64,000 bases of DNA. It comes from Agelaius tricolor (taxonomy: Eukaryota > Chordata > Aves > Passeriformes > Icteridae). Location: NCBI GenBank assembly GCA_023055355.1, contig JALJCS010000001.1:69729381-69793380 (forward strand), written 5' to 3'. Positions 38,801 to 49,389 of the stretch are shown here, in pieces. The number at the start of each line of letters is the position of its first letter. The first letter of the stretch is position 1. The position numbers were made by a program, and so were the translations under genes. The notes beneath the pieces were generated by a model. That model saw only the letters and a list, made by a program, of their open reading frames with translations. It did not search any database and was not told where the DNA came from.

Positions 38801-41800
38801 TAAATAGGCTTGTGTTGAGTTGGAGCATAGCGTGCCAAGTCTCAGGTCAAGTAAGTGTTTTGGAATGGAAGTGAAATCAAATGGATTACATTTGTAAGTA
38901 AACTGATACACATCACGCTGATCTATTGCAAACACCACACACTGTTGAACAGTTACTACTGCTGTTGGTTTAGCACTCTGCCTCATGCACACTTATGCCA
39001 CCTGGGAGTACTGCAAGCATCTTGGGTGGCTATAAATCTTCGATAAGTCTATAAATTGAATAACTTGCCAAGTATGTTTTTCATGTGACAACTTTATAGA
39101 AAACATGCAGTAAAACAACTGCTCCTTATATAACCTATTTCTGTTTCTCAGCTGTTAAAGAGTTATGTTGCAATAGCTCTTTAACAGGGTTGATTTTTCT
39201 CTCAGAAAAAACATAAATTAGAAATTTAAAAAGCCCACAGTGGTGTTAATAAATGATTACAAACCCTCACTCAAATACTATTGGTTTTTCATGTTGAAAT
39301 ATAACCTTTTTTGTTGAAGTAGGAATTTTGTCAATAAGATCACGTTTTAGATTGATTTAGAGCCATCAGATGTAAATATAATTATAAATGTAAATATAAA
39401 TATACCTATAAATATAAATAGCACACTTAATAATAATTTGTTCTCAGAAGTAAAGGTATTATTTTGTAGGGATATTTAATTAGAATTATCTTTTGTTCTG
39501 GAGTATATATATCAAGTCCCAGTCTTAGACCACTGCAGAATTATAAATGTTGCTGCAGAAAAGGAAGAGGACATAAGAAAAATTATGGTAAATATTTTCT
39601 GAAGATTTCTATGGTATCTGTTAGAAGCTGTTGGTTGTACTGAAGTGTTGGGAACACTCTAAGAGTTTGAGTAAGCAAAAATTCAGATTTCAAATTAACA
39701 CCCTGAAAACACAATGCATTTAACCATGTATGCCTGTCAAATTAACTTCAACATACTTAAATACTACAATAACACAAATACACTTTTTTGTACACATAAG
39801 CATTTGACAATATCAAGGGAACATTTTCTGATACTGAATTGTGTATTTAAAATAGTAAATACACACATACAAAATGCATGCATTTGTAGTGAGGGTTAAA
39901 TTATGTCAGATGCCTTATGAAGAAATGTGCCAAGACTGCAGAAGAGTTGCTTTTACTAAATGTGAGTCCCTTCATTGATAACTGTGGCTACTGCCCTTGA
40001 AAAGGTAGATGTCCTTGAATTAATACACTGTGACTTGATTGTTTCATACTCTGTCTGTTGTAGGAAATACTGGAAAAGGGTTTGAGGGTCAGGGAGAAGG
40101 GAAATGTACTGAATTACTCAGCATGCAGCAGCTTTCACATAAGAGGAAAAAAAAAAAAGGAAACTAACATGGGATGAAATAGAGTTATGAGAGCTGAGAT
40201 GAAAAGGCAGGAAAGATGGTGGTGTGTACACTTACAGAATAGTGAGAGTTCTCAGGGGAATGAGAGGTAGGTTCATGAGGAGGGAAAACATGAGAAGAAT
40301 GCCAAGTGTCTAAAAAGAATAATGAAAAAAGACACACATATTCAAAGCACATAGTGTTACTTTAAGCTTGTTCTTTTGAGTACCACTAGTGACCCAGTTC
40401 TCATACACTCCAAATTCATGGGTGTCCCTAAGATTCAATATCCTTTACAGATTCCAATATCCTCAGTTATAAACTTCTGACTGACTAAAGGGTGTACATA
40501 AAAGAGGATATTATGGAATAGCTGCCATGTGTCAATTTATCCTGTCTTTCCATGGCAGAAAATCATGTCTGAATAATAGAGAAGAAATTTGACACTCAGA
40601 GATGAGATTTTAATATTTTGGAATATATTTTTAAGTATCATCCCTGCCACATACATGTCTAAAAGAATCTCATTCAGTTTGTGCCATTTCCTCTAGTCCT
40701 ATTACTGCTAGTTTTTTTTTTAAACTTTCATAGTAAGACCATGACTTTTATTTTCACTGTAGTTTGTAGTATTCAACAGTTTGGGGTTATTTTTTAATTT
40801 TGGTTTGTATTTTTTTTTGTCTGGCTCTATATTTATTGCAAAGCAAAAAGGAGGGTAAGCCAACAGTGCATTTTGCTTCCTTAAAGAATACACGAAACAA
40901 ATTCCTCTTTTTTTTTTGGAAGGGAAGAGAAGCAAAACCAGCATAGTGCGTGGGCAGGCAAATAGCAAGGTTACTGTAGGGAATTCTGATTTTAAAGCAC
41001 CTTTCTGACTTAAAGTCTGGCTTAGCTGCAGATGGTAGCTGGGCAGCTCTTGTCTCAAGCTCTGTATGAGATGTAGGCACAGTGATTCCAAATGTTCTCT
41101 CTCACCCTTGGAAAGAATGCATTAAGCAAAGGACAGACTTCAGAATCAGCACAGGGCAAGATAAGGATAGTACAGCATCAAAGTTCACAGTCACAGAATG
41201 GAAAAACACTGAGACCAGGCATGATGTTCTGTGTGAAAGCTTTTCTATCAGGAGAGAATTAGGTCATTTATAACCTGGTGTTGGAGGACTGTCAGGGGTT
41301 TAATGCTGTTCTGTACTCAGAGAAGCAAAGTGGGAATTGGTGTCATTGAACAAGAAATAGAAATGTCTGTGTGAAGGGAATGGGAATGGAAAGAGTAGAT
41401 ATTCCTGGAACAAGTGAGTGTTTCTCTATTGACCCCACATTATCCTGATCCTTGCACCACTTATGGTGCTGCTGTGGAATTGTGTACACCATGGACAAAT
41501 CCAAAATGTGATCGCAGTGCCAATGTCAGTAGATGCCTGCACTCCTAACAGTTCTTCGAAAGTGAGTGTAGCAAAGTATTCCTGTTGAGAGCTAGCAGAT
41601 GCTGAAGAGCTCTCCTGAGCACAGATGTGTACTTCTGTGGCTCTGGGCCAAAAAGCCGTATTGAGAAATTCCAATCTGGCTGTGTAGAGAAGGAACAAAC
41701 ACACAGGTACAGGTACACAGGAGCTGGAGTGTGAATTGAGATTACAGGTGGCAGGGAAATTGTAGCTCTGTGAACGTGCCTGTAAAAAAATGTATGCAAT

Positions 41801-42341
41801 CCTAGAATCAGTTCTTAAATACACTCCTGATACTGAAATACTCAATGAAGGTAATATGTGTTGTTTACTCAAATTTACTCAGAATTATTCCTGCTTGCAC
41901 TGTATCGATCCCTTGTGAACTTCACTTGCTCATTCATTAGTTCTGCTGCATAATCTTTTCATTTATGCAACAAAAAAGACAGATCTTTTATACAGGCAAC
42001 ATTTAAGACTTATGATCTTTGCTTTACAGTTTCTTGTACTTTATTATAGATTTACTCTCAAGCAAGATCAAAACTATGGTCAGATTGAAAGACTTATTTA
42101 CCTTACAGCTACTGTTTATTTCTTCCAGTTGCTTGTTGGAATCATGGCTCTTCTGAGTGGAATCTTAACCATAATGCTTCCAGAAACACTGGGAAAACCA
42201 TTGACTAATACTTTGGTGGAAGCTACAGAAATGGGAAGAAACAAGAAAAGCTGTTCAGAAAAGACTCCTCCAGCACATAGTGGTGCAGCATCAGAAAAGA
42301 TAGAGATGTTTGGTCAAGAAAGAGTCAGCACTGACAAATAA
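11090..42341 (+). CDS. SLC22A16: SLC22A16, carnitine/organic cation transporter (eight exons)
   Basis: Coding exons: 11090-11139, 28388-28864, 31391-31508, 33455-34004, 35888-36015, 36409-36518, 37022-37121 and 42129-42341. They join in frame to 581 codons plus stop, against about 577 in human. The protein is a 12-helix MFS transporter of the SLC22 family. TM1 is about residues 20-44. A large extracellular loop follows (about 45-150), with cysteines C51, C99, C123 and C146 and sequons N56, N64 and N117. Family signatures present are DRLGR at 175-179, PETPFWLLSE at 287-296, DKLGRR at 414-419, YLYTAELYPT at 466-475 and LPETLGK at 528-534. SLC22A16 proteins (CT2/OCT6) move L-carnitine and organic cations across the plasma membrane, in mammals mainly in testis. 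The assignment over other SLC22 members rests on close residue-by-residue resemblance and on DDO lying next door. The ATG has a strong Kozak context (GCCATGG). No disabling change was seen. Confidence 0.97.
11621..11666. repeat. Interrupted (CA)n microsatellite
   Basis: CACA runs are broken by G (CACAGACACA, CACGCAGACACA). It lies at the downstream edge of the CpG island in SLC22A16 intron 1. Read antisense, it makes the Cys/Val-rich stretch of a spurious minus-strand open frame. Confidence 0.95.
13375..13495. repeat. AT-rich low-complexity block with a 20-bp palindrome
   Basis: TATA-type repeats (ATATATATGTGATATATAATATATATC) are interspersed with two related TTATTAATATACAG / TTATTAGTATAAAG units. 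At 13387-13406 there is a perfect 20-bp palindrome centred on TGCA (the core is ATGCATGCAT). Confidence 0.85.
17364..17446. repeat. 50-bp tandem duplication, about 1.7 copies
   Basis: TACCATATTAAGGTACACAT at 17364 recurs as TACCACATTAAGGTACAGAT at 17414, each followed by TAGCAGATTAGCT. The period is 50 bp and the copies differ at only a few sites. It lies inside SLC22A16 intron 1 with no sign of function. Confidence 0.88.
18157..18184. repeat. Short perfect stem-loop
   Basis: Arms AAAGGGATCT (18157-18166) and AGATCCCTTT (18175-18184) pair perfectly over 10 bp around an 8-nt loop. It is intronic, and no tail or promoter context points to an RNA gene. Confidence 0.75.
23826..24080. repeat. AT-rich satellite-like block with a 177-bp repeat unit
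   Basis: The block consists of TATA, TAGTATA and TATAGTG variants. The non-simple leader TGTGGTTAATAAAGGGATTA at 23826 recurs as TGTGGTTAATACAGGGATTA at 24003, so the block is a 177-bp unit followed by a partial second copy. Near-palindromes such as TAGTGTATAT/ATATACACTA at 23931-23953 give cruciform potential. It lies in SLC22A16 intron 1. Confidence 0.88.
24235..24330. other. Small GC-rich patch in intron 1
   Basis: About 100 bp with several CpGs (CCCCGCACAGCGCCCGGGAG, GGGCCGGGGGCTGCTGGG) stands out from AT-rich flanks and lies just right of the AT satellite block. It is too small to call a CpG island. Open frames over it on both strands have no recognisable product. Confidence 0.45.
28388..28864 (+). 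CDS. SLC22A16: SLC22A16 coding exon 2
   Basis: Acceptor TTTACAG|A; donor GACAG|GTAAAG. Encodes R17 to R176 (both split): TM1, the entire cysteine- and sequon-bearing extracellular loop, TM2 and the start of the TM2-3 loop. Recognisable stretches include SCGIHYLASVFM, TQWDLVCDREWLAKLIQP and the ADR that begins the MFS loop motif. 477 nt, so frame is kept. Confidence 0.97.
28865..31390 (+). other. SLC22A16: SLC22A16 intron 2
   Basis: GTAAAG to TTTGCAG, 2.5 kb. It holds a poly-T run near 29290-29310 and a duplicated ATTTACAGCTGCA unit near 30377-30405. No coding signal or recognised transposon was seen. Confidence 0.85.
31391..31508 (+). CDS. SLC22A16: SLC22A16 coding exon 3
   Basis: Acceptor TGATTTGCAG|A; donor GCTATG|GTAAGA. 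Completes R176 and encodes residues 177-215: LGRQR of the MFS loop 2-3 motif, then TM3 (VMWFTSAGQFVFGIAVAF) and the start of TM4 (FVIVRFLLAM). 118 nt, ending in phase 0. Confidence 0.96.
32073..32100. repeat. CA/TG inverted microsatellite
   Basis: CACACACACAA is followed directly by TTTTGTGTGTGTGTG, so two complementary dinucleotide runs form a hairpin of about 11 bp with almost no loop. Confidence 0.9.
32751..32805. repeat. (TA)n microsatellite
   Basis: A short TA run (32752-32763) and a pure run of about 17 TA units (32771-32805) are separated by TTCAATAA. The longer run is also followed by TTCAAT, suggesting an internal duplication. Confidence 0.95.
33455..34004 (+). CDS. SLC22A16: SLC22A16 coding exon 4
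   Basis: Acceptor CTCCCAG|GTTTCA; donor CTCATAG|GTAAAT. Encodes residues 216-398 plus the first base of G399. It covers the rest of TM4, TM5 and TM6, the PETPFWLLSE signature (287-296), the large central cytoplasmic loop (about 297-362, with a KKHNILDLF stretch) and TM7 (about 365-384, TVWLIWFTGSLGYY), ending in GGNEYLNLFLI. It is the largest coding exon, 550 nt. Confidence 0.97.
34005..35887 (+). other. SLC22A16: SLC22A16 intron 4
   Basis: GTAAAT to CTGACAG, 1.9 kb. I see no repeat element, RNA gene or alternative exon that can be supported. Confidence 0.85.
35888..36015 (+). CDS. SLC22A16: SLC22A16 coding exon 5
   Basis: Acceptor ACTGACAG|GTGCTG; donor CCTCAG|GTTAGT. Completes G399 and encodes 400-441: TM8 (AVELPCYIIACLAM), the second MFS loop motif DKLGRR (414-419) and TM9 (LIPFLILSALICVLIMFIPQ). 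128 nt, phase 0 at the end. Confidence 0.95.
36016..36408 (+). other. SLC22A16: SLC22A16 intron 5
   Basis: GTTAGT to TTCAATAG, 393 bp. Nothing beyond splice signals is recognisable. Confidence 0.9.
36409..36518 (+). CDS. SLC22A16: SLC22A16 coding exon 6
   Basis: Acceptor TTCAATAG|GATTTC; donor ATAGTAAG|GTAAGA. Encodes residues 442-477 plus two bases of R478: TM10 (LIILANMAGKFSIGVAFGLI) and YLYTAELYPT, a hallmark of SLC22 transporters. 110 nt. Confidence 0.96.
36519..37021 (+). other. SLC22A16: SLC22A16 intron 6
   Basis: GTAAGA to TGTGTAG, 503 bp. ATTAATTAATT-type low-complexity sequence occurs near 36550-36575. No other feature. Confidence 0.9.
37022..37121 (+). CDS. SLC22A16: SLC22A16 coding exon 7
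   Basis: Acceptor TCTGTGTAG|ATCACT; donor CCACTT|GTAGGT. Completes R478 and encodes 479-511: SLAVGSGSMMCRVGS and TM11 (to WIFMPL). The donor at 37122 was chosen over GTATTT at 37126 because only the former keeps phase with exon 8 and gives a gapless match to the family at WIFMPLLLVG. 100 nt. Confidence 0.93.
39152..39187. repeat. Perfect 11-bp stem-loop
   Basis: CTGTTAAAGAG (39152-39162) and CTCTTTAACAG (39177-39187) are exact reverse complements around a 14-nt loop. It is intronic; neither flank resembles a known RNA gene. Confidence 0.8.
39371..39420. repeat. AT-rich TAAATATAA-type tract
   Basis: Repeated TAAATATAA / TATAAATGTAAATATAAATA units make a short simple repeat in intron 7. Confidence 0.8.
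42129..42341 (+). CDS. SLC22A16: SLC22A16 coding exon 8 (terminal)
   Basis: Acceptor TTCTTCCAG|TTGCTT. Encodes residues 512-581 and TAA: TM12 (LLVGIMALLSGILTIM), LPETLGKP (528-535) and a hydrophilic C-terminal tail rich in Lys, Ser and Glu, ending STDK. The tail is predicted cytoplasmic and is the most diverged part of the family. The stop codon overlaps an AATAAA hexamer. Confidence 0.96.
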   Translation: MLVGIMALLSGILTIMLPETLGKPLTNTLVEATEMGRNKKSCSEKTPPAHSGAASEKIEMFGQERVSTDK

Positions 42342-43220
42342 AGCAGCAGCAAAATGGCCGTTCCCAATTTTAATCACTATATAATTTATATGATCTCTGT
42401 ATTCAAGAAATGTGACCGTTCTGTAATATCTGTGCCTTTTACTTTGTATTCTGTCTTCCCCTTTTCAATAGAGGAATTGTTTGAAACCTTTTCAAAGTGA
42501 CTGGGTTACTGCAGAAAATTGATAGGATTTCTAGATCCCTTATCAAACTTACCCAGACTTTAAACTGACTTGCTGTGACCAGTTGGAATGATTACTGTAA
42601 ATGTTGGAACCTACCTGATTACATGTATGTAAAAAAAATATGCCAATTCTTTGCTTCACATTTTCTGCAGTTAGATTTGTGAACCTACAACAAAGTGCCC
42701 TGCCTGGTCTCTTCCTGTTGCAGCTGCCAGTTTACAGGCTTGAGACTTCAGAACACAGTAAACTCTATTACAATTCAAGAGAGAAGCCTTTTCATTGCAT
42801 CAGGTCATATCAATAATTTTAAACTAATTTATTCTTTTTTTTTCAAGTTTTCTACTAGAAATGGTGCCATTGCTAACAAAAGGAAAGTATTCTATGGCAC
42901 GGCTTCTGACTGAAAAAATAATACTAAGTTTGCAAAATGTGCAAATAGTTTGTATATTCATTCTGTTGAATGGCAAATGTATTTTTATTAGGGGTTTAGA
43001 AAAAAAATGTTCACTGGATCTACTACTGTTTTAGTTTAGGTAAAACTAAACTTGTCTGATCCCATTTAAAGTCATATTCATTCCAGACCATTATTTCAGT
43101 GCACCCTTTCTCACTTATTTCAGCTTAAATCTGGCATCAGATTTTTCTAACTTCTAAGAGCTAGACCAGCAACTTTGCCAAATGCCTCCAGGAAGGTCTT
43201 CATAGTCCTCAGTGGAAAAG

Positions 43221-43226
43221 AATAAA
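43221..43226 (+). promoter_or_regulatory. SLC22A16: Candidate polyadenylation signal, SLC22A16
   Basis: Canonical AATAAA about 880 bp after the stop codon. One of several candidates. Confidence 0.35.
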
Positions 43227-45055
43227 TGGCATATGGCTCTTATTCAGGCTCTCTGCACAGAAGTGGATTTAGTTATTAATTTTTGGTAGAAACGGTTTCC
43301 ACTCACCATTTTTCTCATAGATCAGCTGTCTGTAACTAATTTTTTCCTTATTATATCACACAAAACCAGTTAGAAAAATAGAATCTAAAAGATGGTAGCT
43401 GGAGGACACTGATCAATAGAAACTCAGAGTCAAAACATCCCACTGCTGCTACACCTCATGTGTGCATCAACACTTATTGTTGGTGCAGTGGTTCTGCCTT
43501 ATGACTCTGGACCATAGAAAACTGATAAATAGGAATGCATCATTCTGGCTGCTTCTTTTATGGCTTTCTCCCACCTCCCCTTTTTCAGTCTATCTCTAGA
43601 GCTGAGGGTTTCTTCCTTGTCTGAAGATCTGCATCTCCTTTGCTTGCCCACCCTTGGTCTGAGGTGAGCAGCACAGGAACATCTGTGTGCTGACGTTCAG
43701 ACAGCCCTCTCTTGCCTGGGTTGTGTGAATTCAGTCCTCCCTGGTTTGAAATCAGTGTTTTCCCCTCTTAGGCCCCTATTCTCATGGCATGGTCTCATCA
43801 AAACAAGTCTTCCTTCATCTTTGCCATGTACCCACCCCAAAGATATCTCTAATACTTTAGATAGTCTAATTGTAGAAATTAATGGCCACATTTTTCAATT
43901 ATATCTGCACAGTTTTATTAGTTTCAATGACTTCTGAAACCAGAATAATGGTTTATATCCCCTTATAAAAGATTTTCTTCTTCACTGCACTGTCCCAGAA
44001 TTTGGTCCTGGTATTAGGAGAAAATAATACCTATATGAGGACCAACATGCTTTAAAGCAAGTAAAAATCAGTAAATTTAAGTTTAGGGAGTTTCTCTGAG
44101 ATAATAACATAGAAAGCAGAAAGGAGTCTTCATGCTTCTTACAATTCTGTGGGTGTTCCAGTGTTTGCAGGGAAAACCTCCAGAAAGACCTGCATAGAAT
44201 ACTGTGGCTTCTGTCCAGATATGAGTTCAGCAAAAGCACTTAACCTTCCCCCTGTGAGTAATCCCATCATTATTCTGAGAATGACTTGAATACATACTCT
44301 GATGACTGAAGATCAGATTACTCACATGCTGTGGTTTTCTATTTTGCTGAAGAGCAAACCCAGTATTCTTCCACTGCTTTCAGGTCTCCCTCCACTTCCC
44401 AGAGCAGAGCAGTTCTCTTTATCTGCAAGATCTACTGCCAAACTCTTCCTGCCCAGCCTTAAATAAGGGTTTAATCATGCTAAAAAAACACCATCATGCA
44501 ATACACCTAACAAGGAATTACACTGGTACTGTCTTGCCTTACAACCACCCTCCCCACACACAGAGCTCCAAATTCTTTCCTTATTTTGGGGATCTTTCAC
44601 ACTGATACTCCCTCTTTTAATATCTCAAAACTCTATCTTAAAACTCACTACTCATAACTTTTAGGAATGTACAGTCTATTTCTAACAAGGTATTAAAAGA
44701 ATATTTACAATTAAATTTTCTACTTCCTTATGTGCTGAGTAACTGATTTTGGTCTTACCCTGCCAAGAACACCCAAAGCATATTCTGTGTTCCTTTGGCT
44801 TGAGGGATTCAGGATCTGGTCATGTGTAATCAGTACACATAAGGTGAAGAAAAGAACAAGGAGAAAGTTAAATACACACAATGATACTGATACTGCTTAC
44901 AACCAAAATTGAATTGAGTCTAGACCACAATGCAGCTTGATGGTTTAACCCCAAAAGCCATTTCCTCCTGTCACTGAAGTCAGTTGGTATTTGGTGTTTA
45001 ATTCAAATGACCCCTGAATTTTCCTGAACTAATGATGTTACTGTTTTTCCTTGGA

Positions 45056-45061
45056 AATAAA
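45056..45061 (+). promoter_or_regulatory. SLC22A16: Candidate polyadenylation signal, SLC22A16
   Basis: AATAAA in GGAAATAAAATGTTTGTTG, followed within about 30 nt by a T/G-rich stretch (TACATCTTTTGTCATTTT), the usual downstream arrangement. It would give a 3' UTR of about 2.7 kb. Confidence 0.4.
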
Positions 45062-48000
45062 ATGTTTGTTGATTTACAGGTACATCTTTTGTCATTTTAT
45101 GCATCAATAGCATAGAGATTGCCTTGGGGTATCCTATTCTTTAACCTGAGGAAGAGTATTACTTTTAAAAAAAGTAAATAGCATGTATCATCTCTATGTC
45201 TCTAGCATTTCTATTTGCTTATTTTTTCCATATGGGCAAAAATATGTTTAACACTAGTCATGCATTATAAATGTAGGAAAATCAGGGTGAGTTGATTTCT
45301 TTCTCTTAAATATTCATAGATTTTTTTAAATCCTCTTGCAAGAGAACATTGAGTTTGAGAACAAATGCTTCTGTTCCTATGGGGCATATTTTCATTTCAG
45401 TGCTCATAAGAAGAATTAATTTTCACAGTTTCTCACTTCAGTTCAGAAATCCTTTTATGTTTGTATTTGTCATCCTTATCTTAGTGCAAATTTTTTTGTG
45501 CTCATCAATGTCTCTGGAGTTACAAAGTGGTTCTATGAGATAATGAATTAGAGTCCTTATCTGTCTTAATTGCTGGTCACTACTGCATGATGGGCAAATA
45601 TTTTTGTCTGAAATTTGATATCCAGTTTTATCAGACAGTCTTGCAATTTGTTAAGGACATACCTTTCTGGGTTAAATATAACAACAAGAGCAACTATTGT
45701 GAATTTAATGATAACTGAGGGAAAATAAGTACATGTGTTTGGTATTTCAAATTTGTATTTTTAAGCTATACGAAAAGATATATTTTCTACTTAACAGCTT
45801 CATTCAATTTCTCTGTGCAAAATTCTGTAATTTAACCAACTATGTAGAAAAAAAATGCTATGCAAATCATGTGTGGTTATGATATGCTTTGGGTGGTACC
45901 CTGAATGTCTGAACAAGGGGTGAAGCCTCCTGGAAGGCTGAGGGCTTTTGTGTAGTGGCTCTGTGGAAAGACAAATGGCCTGACATCCCAGCTCTGGGAT
46001 GGAGTGAAGGACTTTTTGGCATTCTTCTGTGTCTTCCACAGGTTTATTTTATCAACCCCTTAGGTGCAGTCACTTAGGAAGCCTCTGTGGCATCGGGCTC
46101 AGCAGTGTTCATGGCCTGTGAGTGCCTTTTGGAAAGGCTTAGGAAAAGGTGAGCTCACTTGTGCCATGGGCTCTTGGTCCAAAAAGGCATTTGTGACTGC
46201 AGAAAGGAGGCTCTGGATTCATCCTGAGCCCTGTACAAACATCTGAAAAATGTTTGTCTGAGTCCAAGAACAGATTCCTGAGGGAGATATTAGATACACG
46301 GACTAAAAAGAAAATAGAGTGTTGACAAAAACTGAGTTTATTCTATCAGGGAAAATTCTAGTCAATGCTGACAATTAGTTACCTGTCACAGAAAGAAAGA
46401 CTAAAACACATATATGTTCTGATAGCCCCATAATTTTGTACAAGGTTCTGTACTACATGGAGTGTGTCTTTTGGTTACATGGGGGAAGTATGTACTCATA
46501 GGAAAGTTTGTTTGCCCAGAATTTGTGGATTTAATACAATATATTTTAATGGGTTTTTTTTAATGTGTATTTATTATCTGCAATTATGTGCAAGAATAAA
46601 GTCAAACACACATTTTTTCATCTTTACACCTTTACCTGATTAAATGAACTTCTATCACCAACTGTTCATTTGGTTCACACTCCCTTAAAGAGGCCTGGCT
46701 GGTGTTTTGGCATTCCATGGAGATCCTACGGTTTAGGATGGCAAATATCATGTGTGTGTCTTTTCCCTGTTTGTCTTTGCAGGTGTAAACCAAGATTTGG
46801 GTAATGTGTTAAGTGGTGACTATGACAAAAGGTGCATTAAAAATGTGACATGTTTTGCATTTCAGTTGCAGGAAAAACATGATTCTTTCTTGCCTTTGTT
46901 TGTATAAGCTGACTGGAGCAGTAGTCCCTCAGACACATTCAGTAGTGACAAGAATAGCTGCAGATACTGTGGAATGGGTGTGAGTTACCAGAAGAGAGAG
47001 TAGGTGACCACAGGAATGACAGAACAATGTACTTGTAAGCACGTGGTGTTCAGGGCATGTGAAGACTAACTATAGCTTCCTCAGGCAGGAATTGGAGTGG
47101 GCTGACAGTGCAAGGAAAATAAGAATCGCAGCAATTCATAGCTCTATTGTTATTTGTCCCCTTAGAGTGTCTCAGGAACCTATTTATTTTTCCCTTAAAT
47201 CTCTAATTAGTGCAAATGACTCAACTTTCCATGCATATTTTATTAATCTTGTGTTTTCTGATCAAGTTACACTCATTGCTTTGCTTCATCATTTGCGTTT
47301 TGAAGGCTTAATGCATTCCTTGCCAGGTGATTTACATTCCTCTCTGAAAGTAACTGGAGTGAATGGTCCAAATAGTTGCTGCTAAAGCTGAGAAACTTGA
47401 ATCAAGGCTGATAAACTGATTTCAAGAGCACTGAGTTCAATCAAGCTGAGAAAAATCAAGCCTAAGAAGTATATACTTCATATGGGGAAATATCCTTTTT
47501 AGTATGACTGGTATATAAAAAGTGATTACAGATTCCAGTTTCTGGACAAAACAACACTTTCAAAAAAATTACTAACCTAGACTTATGAATAATCAGAAGT
47601 AATGGGGAATATCTCATTTAGTGACAAATCCACTCTCCTGTCCCTGCATTCCTGGCTAACATATAAGCCATGGATACTGCTTGGGTATTTGTTGCAGATA
47701 AGTAGGATCCAGCTATGGAATGCTCATAGGCATTCAGTTATTAACATTGCCTCATAATCTTCCACATGGAGATGAACAGACTTGCATAGGAATAAGAACA
47801 AAACAGCATCATGAGGTGATTCTTGTAAAGACTGTCTCCACAGCCTCACTGCCAGTGATGAGATTAAAAAGTGGTTTTGACTGAGGTAATCAGGAACATG
47901 GCAAAACAACCATCCTAAACGGTTGGGCTATCTCTCAGTAAATATTTTCACAAATCTTTTCAATAGGAATGTCATCACTGCTGGGTTCTTCCTCGTGGAG

Positions 48001-49389
48001 AGAGAATCCCCCCAGAAATAAGTAAATAACATGGGACAACAGCAAAATGAGGCACAGCGGAAACTCCTTGCTGAAAGAGTAACTTGCCATGGACACTGAT
48101 GCTTGACTTGAACTGGTTAAAGAAGTGGCAGATAAATGGTGCATGCCATTCACAAGATCTGAAATAGGTCAGCACTGCTGTGTTCAGAGAAGTAATTTCT
48201 GCCCATCATTATGGCTCTGTTCAGGATAGCACACAAAACAAAGGGAGTGCTAAGGTAAAAGGAAACACTTCTTAAGCACTGCTCAAGCTGGGTTGGTGGT
48301 GTGTTGGGATGCCACTGCCAGTCATGGTTCAGGGAGAGCTCCAAGTACAATCAGGGCTGTGTTTGTTCTGGGCCAGAAGGCTGGCAGTCTCTTCCCAAAC
48401 ATACAAATCATGACTTGCACTTTACCAAACACAATGTGTTTGTTCACCTTTGCAAAGTACTTTAGCCCATAGAAGATTCTTTATTAGATTAGGTATCCCA
48501 AACCAGCTTGAATTTCCTGCACCTTTTTCTCAGGAAAAAGCAGACTGAAAATTCCCTGAAACATTCAGACTTTCACAAACATCTGTCACAGAATGTTTTG
48601 ATCCAAATCATTCAAATTTGGCAAAGTTCTAAGCAATACGCAGTAGAATTTCAGGAGGAGAAGTAGCAGGCAGTTTTTATCTTAGCTGGAACTGCAACCT
48701 CTGTTTATATTTGTAGATTTCCATATGTGAAAGGATCCTTTCCAAACCTATTGTAGATACCCTGAAATGACTTAGACCCGTGTTTATTTTACTATACAAC
48801 AGGCCCACCAAAAATTTAACTTCTAAACAAGCAAACCTCTGTTCCTCTGCTGCCTTCCCTGTCTTAATCCCCTATTTTCAGAACACTCAGAAAAATCAAG
48901 CCATACTATAATTTGGGAGAATTATGCCTTATTCCTGTCACTGTTGAAGGGAAAATCCTTTAAAAAATTATGTATCTCAGAGACCAGTGAAGTGTAATGT
49001 ATCATGGCTTTAGTTTTCAGAGCACAGCTAGATTGGGAGGCAAGAACAATCCACCGTGTGTGGCGCACGCTGTTGCTGTTCGTACAGATACTCTTTGGAT
49101 AGCTGCTGGTCTGAATTCAAATGGCAACAGAGAAGAGGCACCTGCTTGGAAGATCCTTTGCAAATGCTGTTCGACAGGGCTGGAAGGGAGTGGTCGGCAA
49201 ACATCGTTCTGCTGAGAGTGTTCAGGGACGAATGCTCAGGCTGTCAAATATTAGCCAAAATATCCTGCCAACGGCTAATGCCCCTGAGGCAATAAACCGG
49301 GGTGTACGGCATGCAATTTCATCCAAGAGCTCCTGCAGAGAGGTTTGTTTTTGACAAACTCGTGTTTTTGTGCTGAAAACAGCCCTGCC

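Larger units (their letters stand above)
37122..42128 (+). other. SLC22A16: SLC22A16 intron 7 (5.0 kb)
   Basis: GTAGGT to TCTTCCAG. It contains a perfect 11-bp-arm stem-loop (39152-39187), an AT-rich TAAATATAA tract (39371-39420), poly-A and poly-T runs (40149-40160, 40713-40722, 40911-40918) and minus-strand open frames of 123 and 148 codons with no recognisable product. Confidence 0.85.
42342..49389 (+). other. SLC22A16 3' UTR grading into intergenic DNA
   Basis: No further coding exon is visible. Where the transcript ends is not decidable from sequence alone. AATAAA hexamers occur at 42337-42342 (over the stop), 43221-43226, 45056-45061 and 46595-46600. No CR1 copy or structural RNA was recognised. 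Open frames are short and unconvincing. Confidence 0.65.

Noticed and set aside
41426..41872. 148-codon minus-strand open frame in SLC22A16 intron 7
   Set aside because: Longer than expected by chance in AT-rich DNA, but no family resemblance, no splice partner and no promoter context.
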